From positions 1 through 64,000 of the forward strand of contig NZ_LZLS01000097.1 in assembly GCF_001673365.1 (NCBI RefSeq): a stretch of 64,000 nucleotides of DNA, written 5' to 3'. The stretch comes from Mycobacterium asiaticum. Lineage in GTDB: Bacteria > Actinomycetota > Actinomycetes > Mycobacteriales > Mycobacteriaceae. The notes beneath the pieces were generated by a model. The model searched no databases and had not been told where the DNA came from. It saw only the letters and a list, made by a program, of their open reading frames with translations. Below, piece after piece: positions 21,290 to 30,568 of the stretch. Position 1 is the stretch's first letter, and each line of letters opens with the position of its first letter. The position numbers and the translations under genes are program-made.

Positions 21290-22872
21290 CCGCCAGCCAA
21301 CCCATCGCGCCGGAAGTTGCGACGGCACACATCCCCTACCTGTGGGCAGAACCGCGCACACCCAGCGGTCAAGACAATCCGCTTGTCGCCGGTGCCACCA
21401 TCGCGGGCGGCCGGATCCGCCTGCTGCTGTTCTACGGCGAGGCCGCGCATCTGCAGTTCTGGCAGGCGGCCGACACAATAACCGGGCAGCATCTCGCCAT
21501 TACGGTGGTCGACCCCGAGCACACGATGCCGACCGCTGATGTCGATGCAATCCTGTCCCGCAGCGCAAGTTTGCGCGGGATCGACTCGCCATTCCTAGCC
21601 ACCGTGATCGACGTAGGTCGCGACTATTGCGGCGGAGTCGTGGTTGCCGAGTGGATCCGCGGTGCCACCTTGAAAGAAGTGGCCGACACCGCACCCTCGG
21701 CCACAGGTGTCGCCGACGCGGTGCTGTCCTTGGTTGAGGCCGTCGAGGCGGCGCACCGCGCCGGTCTAGCGCTGTCCATCGACCATCCGGCCCGAATCCG
21801 GGTGAGCGTCGACGGGCGCGCGGTGCTGGCCTTTCCCGCGACGATGCCGGACGCCACGCCACAGGATGACCTATGCGGCATCGGCGCGGTCATGTACGCG
21901 TTGCTGGTCAATCGCTGGCCGTTCAAAAATCAAGCCGCAGACAAAGATTGGCGTAGCGCCGAAGTCGACGGACACGGCCGTATTCAAGAGCCCGCCATCG
22001 TCGACCCACGTATTCCGTTCCTGCTTTCGTCAACCGCTGCGGCGTTGGTGCGCGACCGCGACAACATCCGCAGTGCGAAGACCATCACGACGCTGCTGCG
22101 TGAGGCGAGCGCGGAGGCCCGAAACCCTGCGGATCAACCCCTCACCAGGGAACTGCTGGCGCTCCCGGCGCCGGGCCACTACGCGGACTTCCGCAATTTC
22201 GGACCCGCCGAGCGGGCGCAGTACGCTCGACGGCAATTGGTGAAGACCTGCCTTGGGACCGCGGCGGTGATTGTTCTGGTGGTCCTACTCAGCTTCGCGA
22301 CGACCATCAATCGAATAGTGGGCAACTTCGACACCGACGTGGCGATGAACGGCGACAAGCTGGGGCTTCAGCCCACCTTGCCCTCGCCACAGCCGTCTTT
22401 AGTGGCCGCCGGGCCCGAAGCGGTCAAACCGGTTAAGGCTTCGGTGTTCTCCCCCGGCGGGGCACCAGACAGTCCGGCCTCGGCCGGCCTGTCGGTCGAC
22501 GGCGATCCCGCCACCGCGTGGTCGACCGACACCTACTTTGACCCGCAGCCGTTCCCCAAGTTCAAGGACGGCGTCGGACTGTTGTTAGAACTTTCCGGCC
22601 CGACGCCGCTGAGTGCGGTAACCGTCGACCTCAACAGCACCGGCACCGTGATCCAAATACGTTCGGCCACCGCCATACCCGCAAAACTCGGCGACACCGT
22701 CGAACTCAGCGCGCCGACAGCTGTGCACCCCGGCCACAACGTCATCACGTTAACCGCCGCCACACCAACAACTTTGGTGCTGGTCTGGATAAGCACCCTG
22801 GGCTCAACCGGCGGTAGGAGCCATTCCGACATCTCCGAGGTCACCCTGCAGACCGCCGTCCCGGTCCGCTGA
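21286..22872 (+). CDS. Membrane pseudokinase with extracellular discoidin-like domain (MviN C-terminal type)
   Basis: A 528-residue protein. Residues ~1-310 resemble a Ser/Thr kinase fold but lack working motifs: no Lys at the beta-3 position (LAITVVDPEH), and the catalytic loop region reads HRAGLALSIDHPARIRV without HRD or DFG. One transmembrane helix lies at ~322-343. The outside part (~390-528) contains GLSVDGDPATAWSTDTY, GLLLELSGPTPLSAVTVDL and LVWISTLGSTGG. This layout is that of the C-terminal half of mycobacterial MviN/MurJ (Rv3910), whose pseudokinase recruits FhaA, but here without the flippase part. ATG 21286 is chosen at the ATGA overlap; the frame is open to 21142. Confidence 0.75.
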   Translation: MTASQPIAPEVATAHIPYLWAEPRTPSGQDNPLVAGATIAGGRIRLLLFYGEAAHLQFWQAADTITGQHLAITVVDPEHTMPTADVDAILSRSASLRGIDSPFLATVIDVGRDYCGGVVVAEWIRGATLKEVADTAPSATGVADAVLSLVEAVEAAHRAGLALSIDHPARIRVSVDGRAVLAFPATMPDATPQDDLCGIGAVMYALLVNRWPFKNQAADKDWRSAEVDGHGRIQEPAIVDPRIPFLLSSTAAALVRDRDNIRSAKTITTLLREASAEARNPADQPLTRELLALPAPGHYADFRNFGPAERAQYARRQLVKTCLGTAAVIVLVVLLSFATTINRIVGNFDTDVAMNGDKLGLQPTLPSPQPSLVAAGPEAVKPVKASVFSPGGAPDSPASAGLSVDGDPATAWSTDTYFDPQPFPKFKDGVGLLLELSGPTPLSAVTVDLNSTGTVIQIRSATAIPAKLGDTVELSAPTAVHPGHNVITLTAATPTTLVLVWISTLGSTGGRSHSDISEVTLQTAVPVR

Positions 22873-22880
22873 ACACCGCG

Positions 22881-23738
22881 CTACCCCAGGCCGAGGTCCT
22901 TGCGGAACCGGCGCAAGCCGTCGATCTTCTCGGCCAATGTCGCATTCGGCCCGGCGTAGAACATCCACGGCATGGTGATGATGCCGGTGATACCGGCATT
23001 CTCGGCGCGCTGATAGTCCGCTGGCGTGAAGGAGTCGGTCAAGGGCGTCAGAATCGTGAAATCGTCCATCGATAAACCGTTTTCAACGCGCAGCTCCCGG
23101 AGCCGTCGCACCCTTTCGATGGCGCGGTCGGTGGTGATCAGGTCACCGATCCAGCCGTCATAGCGGGCCGCACGACGCAGCGCGATGTCGCTGAGACCGC
23201 CCACGTACACCGGTATCGGTGGCGGCGTCGGCTGCATCTCCAATCGCGGCGCCTGATAGAACTCGCCGTCGAATTCGGTCCATCCCGGTGACCACAGCTC
23301 CCGCATCAGCTCGAGCATCTCGTCGGTTCGCTTGCCCCGCGCCGCGAACTGTTCTCCCATCAACGCGAATTCCTCGCGACACCAGCCCACCCCGATCCCG
23401 AGCTCTATCCGACCGGATGCCAAAAGTGCCGCCGTGCCAATCGCTTTCGCCGCAGAATACGGGTTGCGCATCGCCGGAATGTAGACGGTGGTGACGAATT
23501 TGAGCCGGGTGGTTACCTGCGCCAGCGCGCCGACGAGAACCCACGGATCGGGCCAGTCGGTGAACGGCTGCCAGCGCCGCTGTCCGTCCTTGGTATACGG
23601 GTACGGGGTCTCAAGTGTCTCGAGGTTGACGACGTGGTCCGGGATGCCGATGCCGTCGTAGCCGAGTTCGTCGGCAGCTCTGGCTATCTCGATGATTTCT
23701 GGGGTGTTCAGGAAGGCGGTGCTGACGTAGAACTTCAC
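22881..23738 (-). CDS. LLM-class F420-dependent oxidoreductase
   Basis: A 285-residue TIM-barrel protein of the luciferase-like family. ELGYDGIGIPDHVV near residue 27, LGIGVGWCREEFALMG near 115 and PIPVYVGGLSDIALRRAARY near 175 are typical of mycobacterial F420-binding oxidoreductases (TIGR03619 type). The substrate is unknown. The GTG at 23738 overlaps the stop of the thioesterase gene by 4 bases, so it is the last gene of a glnE-thioesterase-oxidoreductase run. It converges on the pseudokinase gene with an 8-base gap. Confidence 0.88.
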   Translation of the reverse strand: MKFYVSTAFLNTPEIIEIARAADELGYDGIGIPDHVVNLETLETPYPYTKDGQRRWQPFTDWPDPWVLVGALAQVTTRLKFVTTVYIPAMRNPYSAAKAIGTAALLASGRIELGIGVGWCREEFALMGEQFAARGKRTDEMLELMRELWSPGWTEFDGEFYQAPRLEMQPTPPPIPVYVGGLSDIALRRAARYDGWIGDLITTDRAIERVRRLRELRVENGLSMDDFTILTPLTDSFTPADYQRAENAGITGIITMPWMFYAGPNATLAEKIDGLRRFRKDLGLG

Positions 23739-24370
23739 TGCCCGTTCCTCACCCAGGAGGGCTCGATGAAGACACCGTCGGACTCTACGGTGACACCGGC
23801 AGCGTCCGAAATAGTGCCACGCGCAAACACTTTGACGCCTTCCGTCCGCTCTATCCAGGCATCACAACGTAGCGGACCCAGCGGTGTGCCGCGCAGGTAC
23901 TTGACGGTGATCGTGCCGGTGAAGCGCGGTTTGGCCAGTCCCTCGCTGGCGGCCTCGCCCAACATGTGGTCGAGCACCAGGGCACTGACCCCGCCATGCA
24001 CCAGGCTGGGCGGGCCCTCATAGGCGGTGCCCAGGACGAACTCGGCCCAGCACCGTCCGCCGCCCTCATGCTGCACGACGATTGGTGGCGCGATCGGATT
24101 ACAAACTCCCACAACGGCATTGCCCAGCGGCAGCGGACGGTCGCCGATGCGGTAGCTGACCCTAGCGAGCCGGGTTCGTTGCTGTAGCGACTCGGTGACC
24201 GCCGCGACGGAGGCGGTTGCCGCAGCGATGACGTCGTCATCGGCCTCGGTGCGGATGGTCGCGTCGACGAGTTCCCGAACGGCTTGCGCCAGCGGCGCGT
24301 ACACGGCGATCACACGGTCTGCCTCCGCGGCGCTCAATTCCTCGAACTCGACGCCGCCCAGCGCTCCCAT
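23735..24370 (-). CDS. PaaI-type hotdog thioesterase
   Basis: A 211-residue protein with a helical N-terminal part of ~90 residues and a C-terminal hotdog domain. The family motif PPSLVHGGVSALVLDHMLGE is near residue 130, and FTGTITVKYLRGTPLGPL follows, typical of acyl-CoA thioesterases of the PaaI/4HBT group. The acyl substrate is unknown. Start ATG at 24370 lies 8 bases after the glnE stop. The stop overlaps the oxidoreductase start. The much longer open frame upstream runs antisense-like through glnE and is not real. Confidence 0.85.
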   Translation of the reverse strand: MGALGGVEFEELSAAEADRVIAVYAPLAQAVRELVDATIRTEADDDVIAAATASVAAVTESLQQRTRLARVSYRIGDRPLPLGNAVVGVCNPIAPPIVVQHEGGGRCWAEFVLGTAYEGPPSLVHGGVSALVLDHMLGEAASEGLAKPRFTGTITVKYLRGTPLGPLRCDAWIERTEGVKVFARGTISDAAGVTVESDGVFIEPSWVRNGQ

Positions 24371-24378
24371 CTCCTGAC

Positions 24379-27363
24379 TCAACTGCCGAACACCTTGCGC
24401 ACCAACGCTTTCGCCCGTCGCGTCACCCGAAGGTAGTTGTCCAAAAATTCTCCACCGTCGCCGTTGCGCCAGCCCGCGGCGACGGCGACAGCGTTGAGCT
24501 GCCGTCCCGGTCCGGGCAGCTGATCGGTGGGTCTGCCGCGGACCAGCACCAGCGCGTTGCGGGCCCGGGTGGCGGTCAGCCAAGCCTGCCGCAGCAGATC
24601 CACTTCCTCGGTTTCCACCAGCCCGTTCTCGGCGATCACGTCCAGCGACTGCAGCGTCGAAGTGTTGTGCAGCGCCGGAATTTCGTGGGCGTGTCGCAAC
24701 TGCAGCAACTGCACCGTCCATTCGATGTCGGCCAGTCCCCCGCGTCCGAGCTTGGTGTGCGTGTTGGGATCGGCGCCGCGCGGCAGCCGCTCGGACTCGA
24801 CACGGGCCTTGATGCGCCGGATCTCCTGCACGGCTTCGGCCGAGACACCGTCGGGCGGGTACCGCGTGTGGTCGACCATCAGCAGGAACCGCTGACCCAG
24901 CTCCTGGTCGCCTGCCACCGCGTGCGCGCGCAGCAGCGCCTGAATCTCCCACGGCTGCGCCCACTGCGCGTAGTAGGCCTCGTAGGAGGCAAGGGTGCGG
25001 ACCATCGGGCCGTTGCGCCCCTCCGGGCGCAGATTGGCATCGACCTCCAGCGGCGGATCCACGCTGGGGGTACCCAGCTGCGTCCGGACCTGCTCGGCGA
25101 CCGTCGTCGTCCATTTCACCGCCTGCGAATCCTCGACACCGCTGGCCGGTTCGCACACGAACATCACGTCGGCGTCGGAGCCGTAGCCCAGTTCGGCGCC
25201 GCCCAGCCGACCCATGCCGATCACCGCAAGAGCTGCCGGCGCCCGGCCGTCCTCGGGCAGGTTGGCCCGGATCGTCGCGTCCAGCGCCGCCTGCAGCACG
25301 GCCACCCAAATGGAGGTCAACGCCTTGCACACCTCGGTGACCTCGAGCATGCCCAGCAGATCCGCGGATCCAACGCGCGCCAACTCGCGCCGGCGCAAGG
25401 TGCGCGCGGCGGCGATGGAGCGCGCCGGGTCGGCATGGCGGCTGGCGGAGGCCACCAGGGCACGGGCTACGGTGGCGGGCTCGGTCTCGAGCAGCATCGG
25501 ACCCGACGGGCGGTCGCCGTAGCTCTGGATCACTTCTGGTGCCCGCATCAGCAGATCCGGCACGTATGCCGAGGTGCCCAGCACGTGCATCAGCCGGCGG
25601 GCCACCGTCGGCTTGTCGCGCAGCGTAGCCAGGTACCAGGTTTGGGAGGCCAATGCCTCACTGAGTCGGCGATAGGCCAGCAGCCCGGTGTCGGGATCGG
25701 GCGCATAGGAGAGCCAGTCGAGCAGTCGCGGCAGCAGCACCGATTGCACCCGGCCACGCCGTCCGCTCTGGTTGACCAAGGCCGACATGTGCTTCAGCGC
25801 CGTCTGCGGACCCTCGTAACCCAATGCGGCCAACTGTCGTTCGGCGGCCTCCGGGGTCATCCGCCCGCCGACCAACTCCAGCCCAGCGGGTCCGATCGAT
25901 TCCAGCAACGGCTGATAGAACAACTTGGAATGCAGCCGGGACACCCGGACGCTTTGGTGTTTGAGTTCCTCACGCAACACCCCGACCGCGTCGTTGCGGC
26001 CGTCGGGACGGATGTGTGCGGCACGGGCCAGCCAGCGCATGGCCTCTTCGTCGTCGAGTTCGGGCAGCAGATGGGTGCGCTTGAGCCGCTGCAACTGCAA
26101 GCGGTGTTCGAGCAGGCGCAGGAACTCGTAGGAGGCGATCATGTTCGCCGCGTCCTCGCGCCCGACGTAGCCGCCGGTTCCCAACGCTGCCAACGCATCC
26201 ACCGTCGAAGCGACGTGCAGCGATTCATCACGCCGACCGTGCACCAGCTGCAGCAGCTGCGCGGCGAACTCGACGTCGCGCAGCCCACCGCTACCGAGTT
26301 TGAGCTCACGCCCCCGGATATCGGCAGGCACCAGCTGCTCGACCCGGCGCCGCATCGCCTGCACCTCGGGCACGAAATCTTCGCGCTCGCAGGCCGTCCA
26401 CACCATCGGCATCAGCGCTTCGAGGTAGCGCTGCCCGAGTTCGGCGTCGCCTACCGCCGCGCGCGCCTTCATCAACGCCTGGAACTCCCAGGTCTTGGCC
26501 CAGCGCTGGTAGTAGGCGACGTGCGATTCGACGGTGCGGACCAGTTCGCCGCTGCGGCCCTCCGGACGCAGCGCGGCATCTACCTCGAAGAACGCCGACG
26601 AGGCCAGCCGCATCATCTCGCCGGCCACGCGGATGCTGGTCGAGTCGGCCCGCTCGGCCACGAAGATCACGTCGACGTCGCTGACGTAGTTCAGTTCCCG
26701 CGCACCGCATTTGCCCATCGCGATGACTGCCAGGCGCGGCGGTGTGTCCTCGCCGCACACCGTGTGCTCGGCTACCCGTAACGCCGCGGCCAATGCGGCG
26801 TCCGCCGTGTCGGCCAGCTGCTCACCGACGCGGGTGAACGGCAGCACCGGTTCGTCTTCGACAGTCGGAGCGAGATCGAGCGCGGCGATCAGCAGTAGGT
26901 GGTCGCGGTAGAGCTCGCGTAGCCGGTGCACAATCGAGCCGGGCGCACCCGAGGATTCTTCTTCCGCGCAGTCGAGGAAGCGTTGCTGCAGCTGGTCGTG
27001 GGAAGGCAGTGTGACGTTGCCGCGCAACAACTTCCAGGACTTTGGGTGGGCGATCAGGTGGTCCCCCAGCGCCAGTGAGGAACCCAGCACGGCGAATAAC
27101 CGCCCACGCAGGCTGCGTTCGGTGAGCAACGCTGCGTTCAGCTCGTCCCAATCGGCGTCCGGATTCTCCGACAGGCGAATTAGTGCGCGCAGCGCGGCGT
27201 CGGCGTCCGGCGCGCGCGACAGCGACCACAGCAGATCGACGTGTGCCTGGTCGTCATGCTGATCCCAGCCCAGCTGCGTCAATTCGCTGGCGGCCCGGGG
27301 ATCCATCAGACCCAGCCGCCCGACGCTCGGCAACCTGGGTCGCTGCGTCGCGGGCCTAGTCAC
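24379..27363 (-). CDS. glnE: Bifunctional glutamine synthetase adenylyltransferase/deadenylase
   Basis: A 994-residue enzyme, the same length as M. tuberculosis GlnE. It has two nucleotidyltransferase domains, each with the G-S/S-D-x-D type motif: [15 protein letters not shown] at about residue 220 (deadenylylase half) and [17 protein letters not shown] at about 716 (adenylylating half). It adds or removes AMP at Tyr406 of GlnA1. GTG at 27363 is chosen from the family N-terminus; the frame upstream overlaps glnA2. glnA2 ends 45 bases upstream on the same strand. Confidence 0.96.
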   Translation of the reverse strand: MTRPATQRPRLPSVGRLGLMDPRAASELTQLGWDQHDDQAHVDLLWSLSRAPDADAALRALIRLSENPDADWDELNAALLTERSLRGRLFAVLGSSLALGDHLIAHPKSWKLLRGNVTLPSHDQLQQRFLDCAEEESSGAPGSIVHRLRELYRDHLLLIAALDLAPTVEDEPVLPFTRVGEQLADTADAALAAALRVAEHTVCGEDTPPRLAVIAMGKCGARELNYVSDVDVIFVAERADSTSIRVAGEMMRLASSAFFEVDAALRPEGRSGELVRTVESHVAYYQRWAKTWEFQALMKARAAVGDAELGQRYLEALMPMVWTACEREDFVPEVQAMRRRVEQLVPADIRGRELKLGSGGLRDVEFAAQLLQLVHGRRDESLHVASTVDALAALGTGGYVGREDAANMIASYEFLRLLEHRLQLQRLKRTHLLPELDDEEAMRWLARAAHIRPDGRNDAVGVLREELKHQSVRVSRLHSKLFYQPLLESIGPAGLELVGGRMTPEAAERQLAALGYEGPQTALKHMSALVNQSGRRGRVQSVLLPRLLDWLSYAPDPDTGLLAYRRLSEALASQTWYLATLRDKPTVARRLMHVLGTSAYVPDLLMRAPEVIQSYGDRPSGPMLLETEPATVARALVASASRHADPARSIAAARTLRRRELARVGSADLLGMLEVTEVCKALTSIWVAVLQAALDATIRANLPEDGRAPAALAVIGMGRLGGAELGYGSDADVMFVCEPASGVEDSQAVKWTTTVAEQVRTQLGTPSVDPPLEVDANLRPEGRNGPMVRTLASYEAYYAQWAQPWEIQALLRAHAVAGDQELGQRFLLMVDHTRYPPDGVSAEAVQEIRRIKARVESERLPRGADPNTHTKLGRGGLADIEWTVQLLQLRHAHEIPALHNTSTLQSLDVIAENGLVETEEVDLLRQAWLTATRARNALVLVRGRPTDQLPGPGRQLNAVAVAAGWRNGDGGEFLDNYLRVTRRAKALVRKVFGS

Positions 27364-27407
27364 GATACTGACGGTAGCGCAACCCGTTCGAGGCCCCGGA
27401 CCGCCCT

Positions 27408-28748
27408 TTACAGCGACAGGTAGGAGCGCAACTCGAACGGCGTCACGTGGCTGCGGTAGTTGGCCCACTCGGCGCGCTTGTTGCGTAGGAAGAAGTCAAA
27501 GACGTGCTCCCCCAACGCCTCCGCGACCAGCTCCGAAGATTCCATCGCCCGCAGCGCATTGTCCAAACTGGTCGGCAATTCGCGGTAGCCCATGGTGCGG
27601 CGTTCCTCGGGGGTGAGGTCCCAGACGTTGTCCTCTGCCTGCGGGCCCAGCACGTAACCCTTTTCCACTCCGCGCAGCCCGGCGGCCAGCAGTACTGCGA
27701 AAGCCAGGTAGGGGTTGCACGCCGAGTCGGGACTGCGCACCTCGACCCGCCGCGACGAGGTCTTGTGCGGCGTGTACATCGGCACCCGCACCAGCGCGGA
27801 GCGGTTGGCGGCTCCCCAGGAAGCCGCCGTCGGCGCCTCGCCGCCGTGCACCAGGCGCTTGTAGGAGTTCACCCACTGGTTGGTGACGGCGCTGATTTCC
27901 GAGGCGTGCTCAAGGATCCCGGCGATGAAGGACTTGCCGACTTCCGACAATTGCAGCGGATCGTCGTCGCTGTGGAAGGCGTTGACGTCGCCCTCGAACA
28001 GGCTCATGTGGGTGTGCATCGCAGAGCCGGCATGCTGCCCAAATGGCTTGGGCATGAAGGTCGCCCGGACGCCCTCCTCCAGCGCGACCTCCTTCATGAT
28101 GTAGCGGAAGGTCATGACGTTGTCGGCCATCGACAGCGCGTCGGCGAACCGCAGATCGATCTCCTGCTGGCCGGGGGCGCCTTCGTGGTGGCTGAACTCC
28201 ACCGAGATACCCATGAACTCGAGCGCCTCGATGGCGTGCCGACGGAACTTCGACGCGGTCTCGTGCACGGCCTGGTCGAAATAGCCGGCGTTATCGATTG
28301 GTACCGGCTCGCTGCCGTCCTCCGGACCCGGCTTGAGTAAAAAGAACTCGATCTCGGGGTGCACATAGCAGGAGAACCCGAGGTCGTTGGCTTTCTGCAG
28401 CTGGCGCCGCAGCACGTGGCGCGGGTCGGCCCAGGACGGCGAGCCGTCCGGCATGGTGATGTCGCAAAACATGCGGGCGGAGTGGTGGTGGCCGGCGTTG
28501 GTGGCCCAGGGCAACACCTGGAAGGTCGACGGATCGGGATGCGCGACGGTGTCGGATTCCGAGACCCGCGCGAAGCCCTCGATCGACGACCCGTCGAAGC
28601 CGATGCCTTCCTCGAATGCGCCCTCCAACTCGGCCGGCGCGATCGCGACCGACTTGAGGAATCCGAGGACGTCTGTGAACCACAGCCGGACGAACCGGAT
28701 GTCGCGCTCTTCCAATGTGCGCAGGACGAATTCCTTCTGCCGATCCAT
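27408..28748 (-). CDS. glnA2: Glutamine synthetase GlnA2
   Basis: A 446-residue glutamine synthetase-family enzyme, matching M. tuberculosis Rv2222c closely. It carries [30 protein letters not shown] and [16 protein letters not shown]. At the position of the adenylylated Tyr of GlnA1 it has Trp (W376 in [11 protein letters not shown]), so GlnE should not modify it there. ATG at 28748 starts the conserved [16 protein letters not shown]; an upstream GTG/ATG at 28766 is possible but not conserved. It lies just upstream of glnE. Confidence 0.95.
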   Translation of the reverse strand: MDRQKEFVLRTLEERDIRFVRLWFTDVLGFLKSVAIAPAELEGAFEEGIGFDGSSIEGFARVSESDTVAHPDPSTFQVLPWATNAGHHHSARMFCDITMPDGSPSWADPRHVLRRQLQKANDLGFSCYVHPEIEFFLLKPGPEDGSEPVPIDNAGYFDQAVHETASKFRRHAIEALEFMGISVEFSHHEGAPGQQEIDLRFADALSMADNVMTFRYIMKEVALEEGVRATFMPKPFGQHAGSAMHTHMSLFEGDVNAFHSDDDPLQLSEVGKSFIAGILEHASEISAVTNQWVNSYKRLVHGGEAPTAASWGAANRSALVRVPMYTPHKTSSRRVEVRSPDSACNPYLAFAVLLAAGLRGVEKGYVLGPQAEDNVWDLTPEERRTMGYRELPTSLDNALRAMESSELVAEALGEHVFDFFLRNKRAEWANYRSHVTPFELRSYLSL

Positions 28749-28817
28749 ACCCCGCACCCTAGGCACGCTCTGTTAAATCCATGTTACGGATGCCACGCCA
28801 GACACGTTGCGCGACGC

Positions 28818-30380
28818 TCAACCCTGACACCGCATATTGGGCGGCGGCAGTGTGAGATCCAGCAGGTATCGCGTGATGACCGGGTCCACGCACTGGTTGC
28901 CGTTGAACACCACGGTGTGTTGGGTGCCGTCGAAGGTGATCAGCGAGCCGCCCAACTGACGAGCCAAGTCGACCCCGGCCTGGTATGGGGTGGCCGGGTC
29001 GTGGGTGGTGGAGACCACCACGACCTTGCCCGCCGGCGCCGGCGAGGCGGCATGTGGCGTCGAGGTGGCCGGCACCGGCCATAGCGCGCAAATATCACGT
29101 GGGGCCGATCCGGTGAACTGCCCGTAGCTCAGGAACGGCGCCACCTCGCGGATGCGTCGGTCGGCCGTCACCCACGATGCAGCGTCCGTCGGCGTCGGCG
29201 CATCGACACAACGGATCGAGTTGAACGCATCCTGGCCGTTGTCGTAGTGGCCGTCTCGGTCCCGGCCGTTGTAGTCGTCGGCCAGCAATAGCAGGTCGCC
29301 CGCGTCGGTGCCGCGCTGCAATCCGAGCAGGCCGCTGGTCAGGTACTTCCAGTGCTGCGGGGTGTAGAGCGCGTTGATGGTGCCGGTGGTCGCGTCGGCA
29401 TACGTCAGCCCACGCGGGTCCGATGTCTTGCCCGGCTTCGTCACCAGCGGGTCGATCAGGGCGTGGTAGCGGGCCACCCATTGGGCGGGGTCGGTGCCCA
29501 GCGGACAGGCGGTCGACTTGGCGCAGTCCGCGGCATAGTCGTTGAAGGCGGTCTGGAAGCCCGCCATCTGATTGATCGTCTGCTCGATCGGGCCGATGGT
29601 CGGGTCGATGGCGCCATCGAGCACCATCGCCCGCACGTGCGGGGCGAACCGCTCGATGTAGGCGGTGCCCAACTCGGTGCCGTAGCTGTAGCCCAGGTAG
29701 TTGATCTGCTCGTCGCCCAATGCCTGCCGGACCATGTCCATGTCGCGGGCAGCCGACGCGGTGCCGGTGTTGGCCAGGAAGGATTGCCCCATCCGGTCGG
29801 CGCAGTGCTGGGCTAGCTCCCGATAGATCTGCTCGATGTGTGCCACGCCGGCCGGGCTGTAATCGACCATGGGGTCGCGGCGGTACGCGTCGAATTCGGC
29901 ATCAGAGCGGCACCGCAGCGAAGGAGTCGAGTGGCCGACGCCTCTGGGGTCGAAACCGACCAGGTCGAAATGGCGGGCGATGTCGGTGTCCTTGAGGTCG
30001 GGTGCCATGCCCGCCACCAAGTCCACCGCTGAGGCGCCGGGCCCGCCCGGATTGACCAGCAGCGAGCCGATGCGCTGACCCGTCGCCGGAACCCGGATCA
30101 CCGCCAACTTCGCTTGTGCCCCAGTGGGTTTGTCGTAGTCGACGGGGACCGAGACCGTCGTGCACCGCGCGGTCGGCAGGTCGGCGGTGTCTCCGATGAA
30201 GTCGTGGCAGGAACCCCAGCTCTGTTGTGACGTTGCGGCGGGAGGGGCGGGAATTTGCGTTTGCCCGGTGCCGGTATCGGGTTCGGGGGTAGCTGCGGCA
30301 CGCGGCAATGCCGCCGACTGTCCAGCGAACACCAGTCCAATCGACAACAGCGCCGAGCTCACCAGTCTCAGGCGCAACAT
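28818..30380 (-). CDS. Secreted alpha/beta hydrolase (Rv2223c-like)
   Basis: A 520-residue protein with a signal peptide (LVSSALLSIGLVFAGQSAALPRAAA) and no lipobox Cys, so it is probably secreted. The catalytic Ser is in YLGYSYGTELGTAY, about residue 230. GSLLVNPGGPGASAVDL forms the oxyanion-hole region, and the C-terminal TAP-like domain has VVVSTTHDPATPYQAG with the Asp and GTQHTVVF with the His. It is a tandem paralog of caeA, which lies 188 bases upstream. M. tuberculosis Rv2223c is described as a secreted protease-like protein; its substrate is not known. Confidence 0.9.
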   Translation of the reverse strand: MLRLRLVSSALLSIGLVFAGQSAALPRAAATPEPDTGTGQTQIPAPPAATSQQSWGSCHDFIGDTADLPTARCTTVSVPVDYDKPTGAQAKLAVIRVPATGQRIGSLLVNPGGPGASAVDLVAGMAPDLKDTDIARHFDLVGFDPRGVGHSTPSLRCRSDAEFDAYRRDPMVDYSPAGVAHIEQIYRELAQHCADRMGQSFLANTGTASAARDMDMVRQALGDEQINYLGYSYGTELGTAYIERFAPHVRAMVLDGAIDPTIGPIEQTINQMAGFQTAFNDYAADCAKSTACPLGTDPAQWVARYHALIDPLVTKPGKTSDPRGLTYADATTGTINALYTPQHWKYLTSGLLGLQRGTDAGDLLLLADDYNGRDRDGHYDNGQDAFNSIRCVDAPTPTDAASWVTADRRIREVAPFLSYGQFTGSAPRDICALWPVPATSTPHAASPAPAGKVVVVSTTHDPATPYQAGVDLARQLGGSLITFDGTQHTVVFNGNQCVDPVITRYLLDLTLPPPNMRCQG

Positions 30381-30568
30381 GGCGGAAATCGTCTCATTTC
30401 GAATACCGCCGTTGGACGCGAAACGATTACGCCTTGGTCTCTAATCCGCACAAGTGGGCGCGCCGCCGAGCGCCAGCGCCCGCTCGCCCGCTCGCCCGCC
30501 GAGAGTGAATCTCACGACGCGCACGCAGGTGACGCGTCGCCGAACGCACAGTCGGCGCAATGAGGCGG

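Noticed and set aside
24371..25330. N-terminal extension of the thioesterase frame
   Set aside because: It runs through glnE in another frame and reads as Arg/Gly-rich noise.
24667..26781. Plus-strand frame of 704 codons across glnE
   Set aside because: Antisense shadow; GlnE on the minus strand matches its family along its full length.
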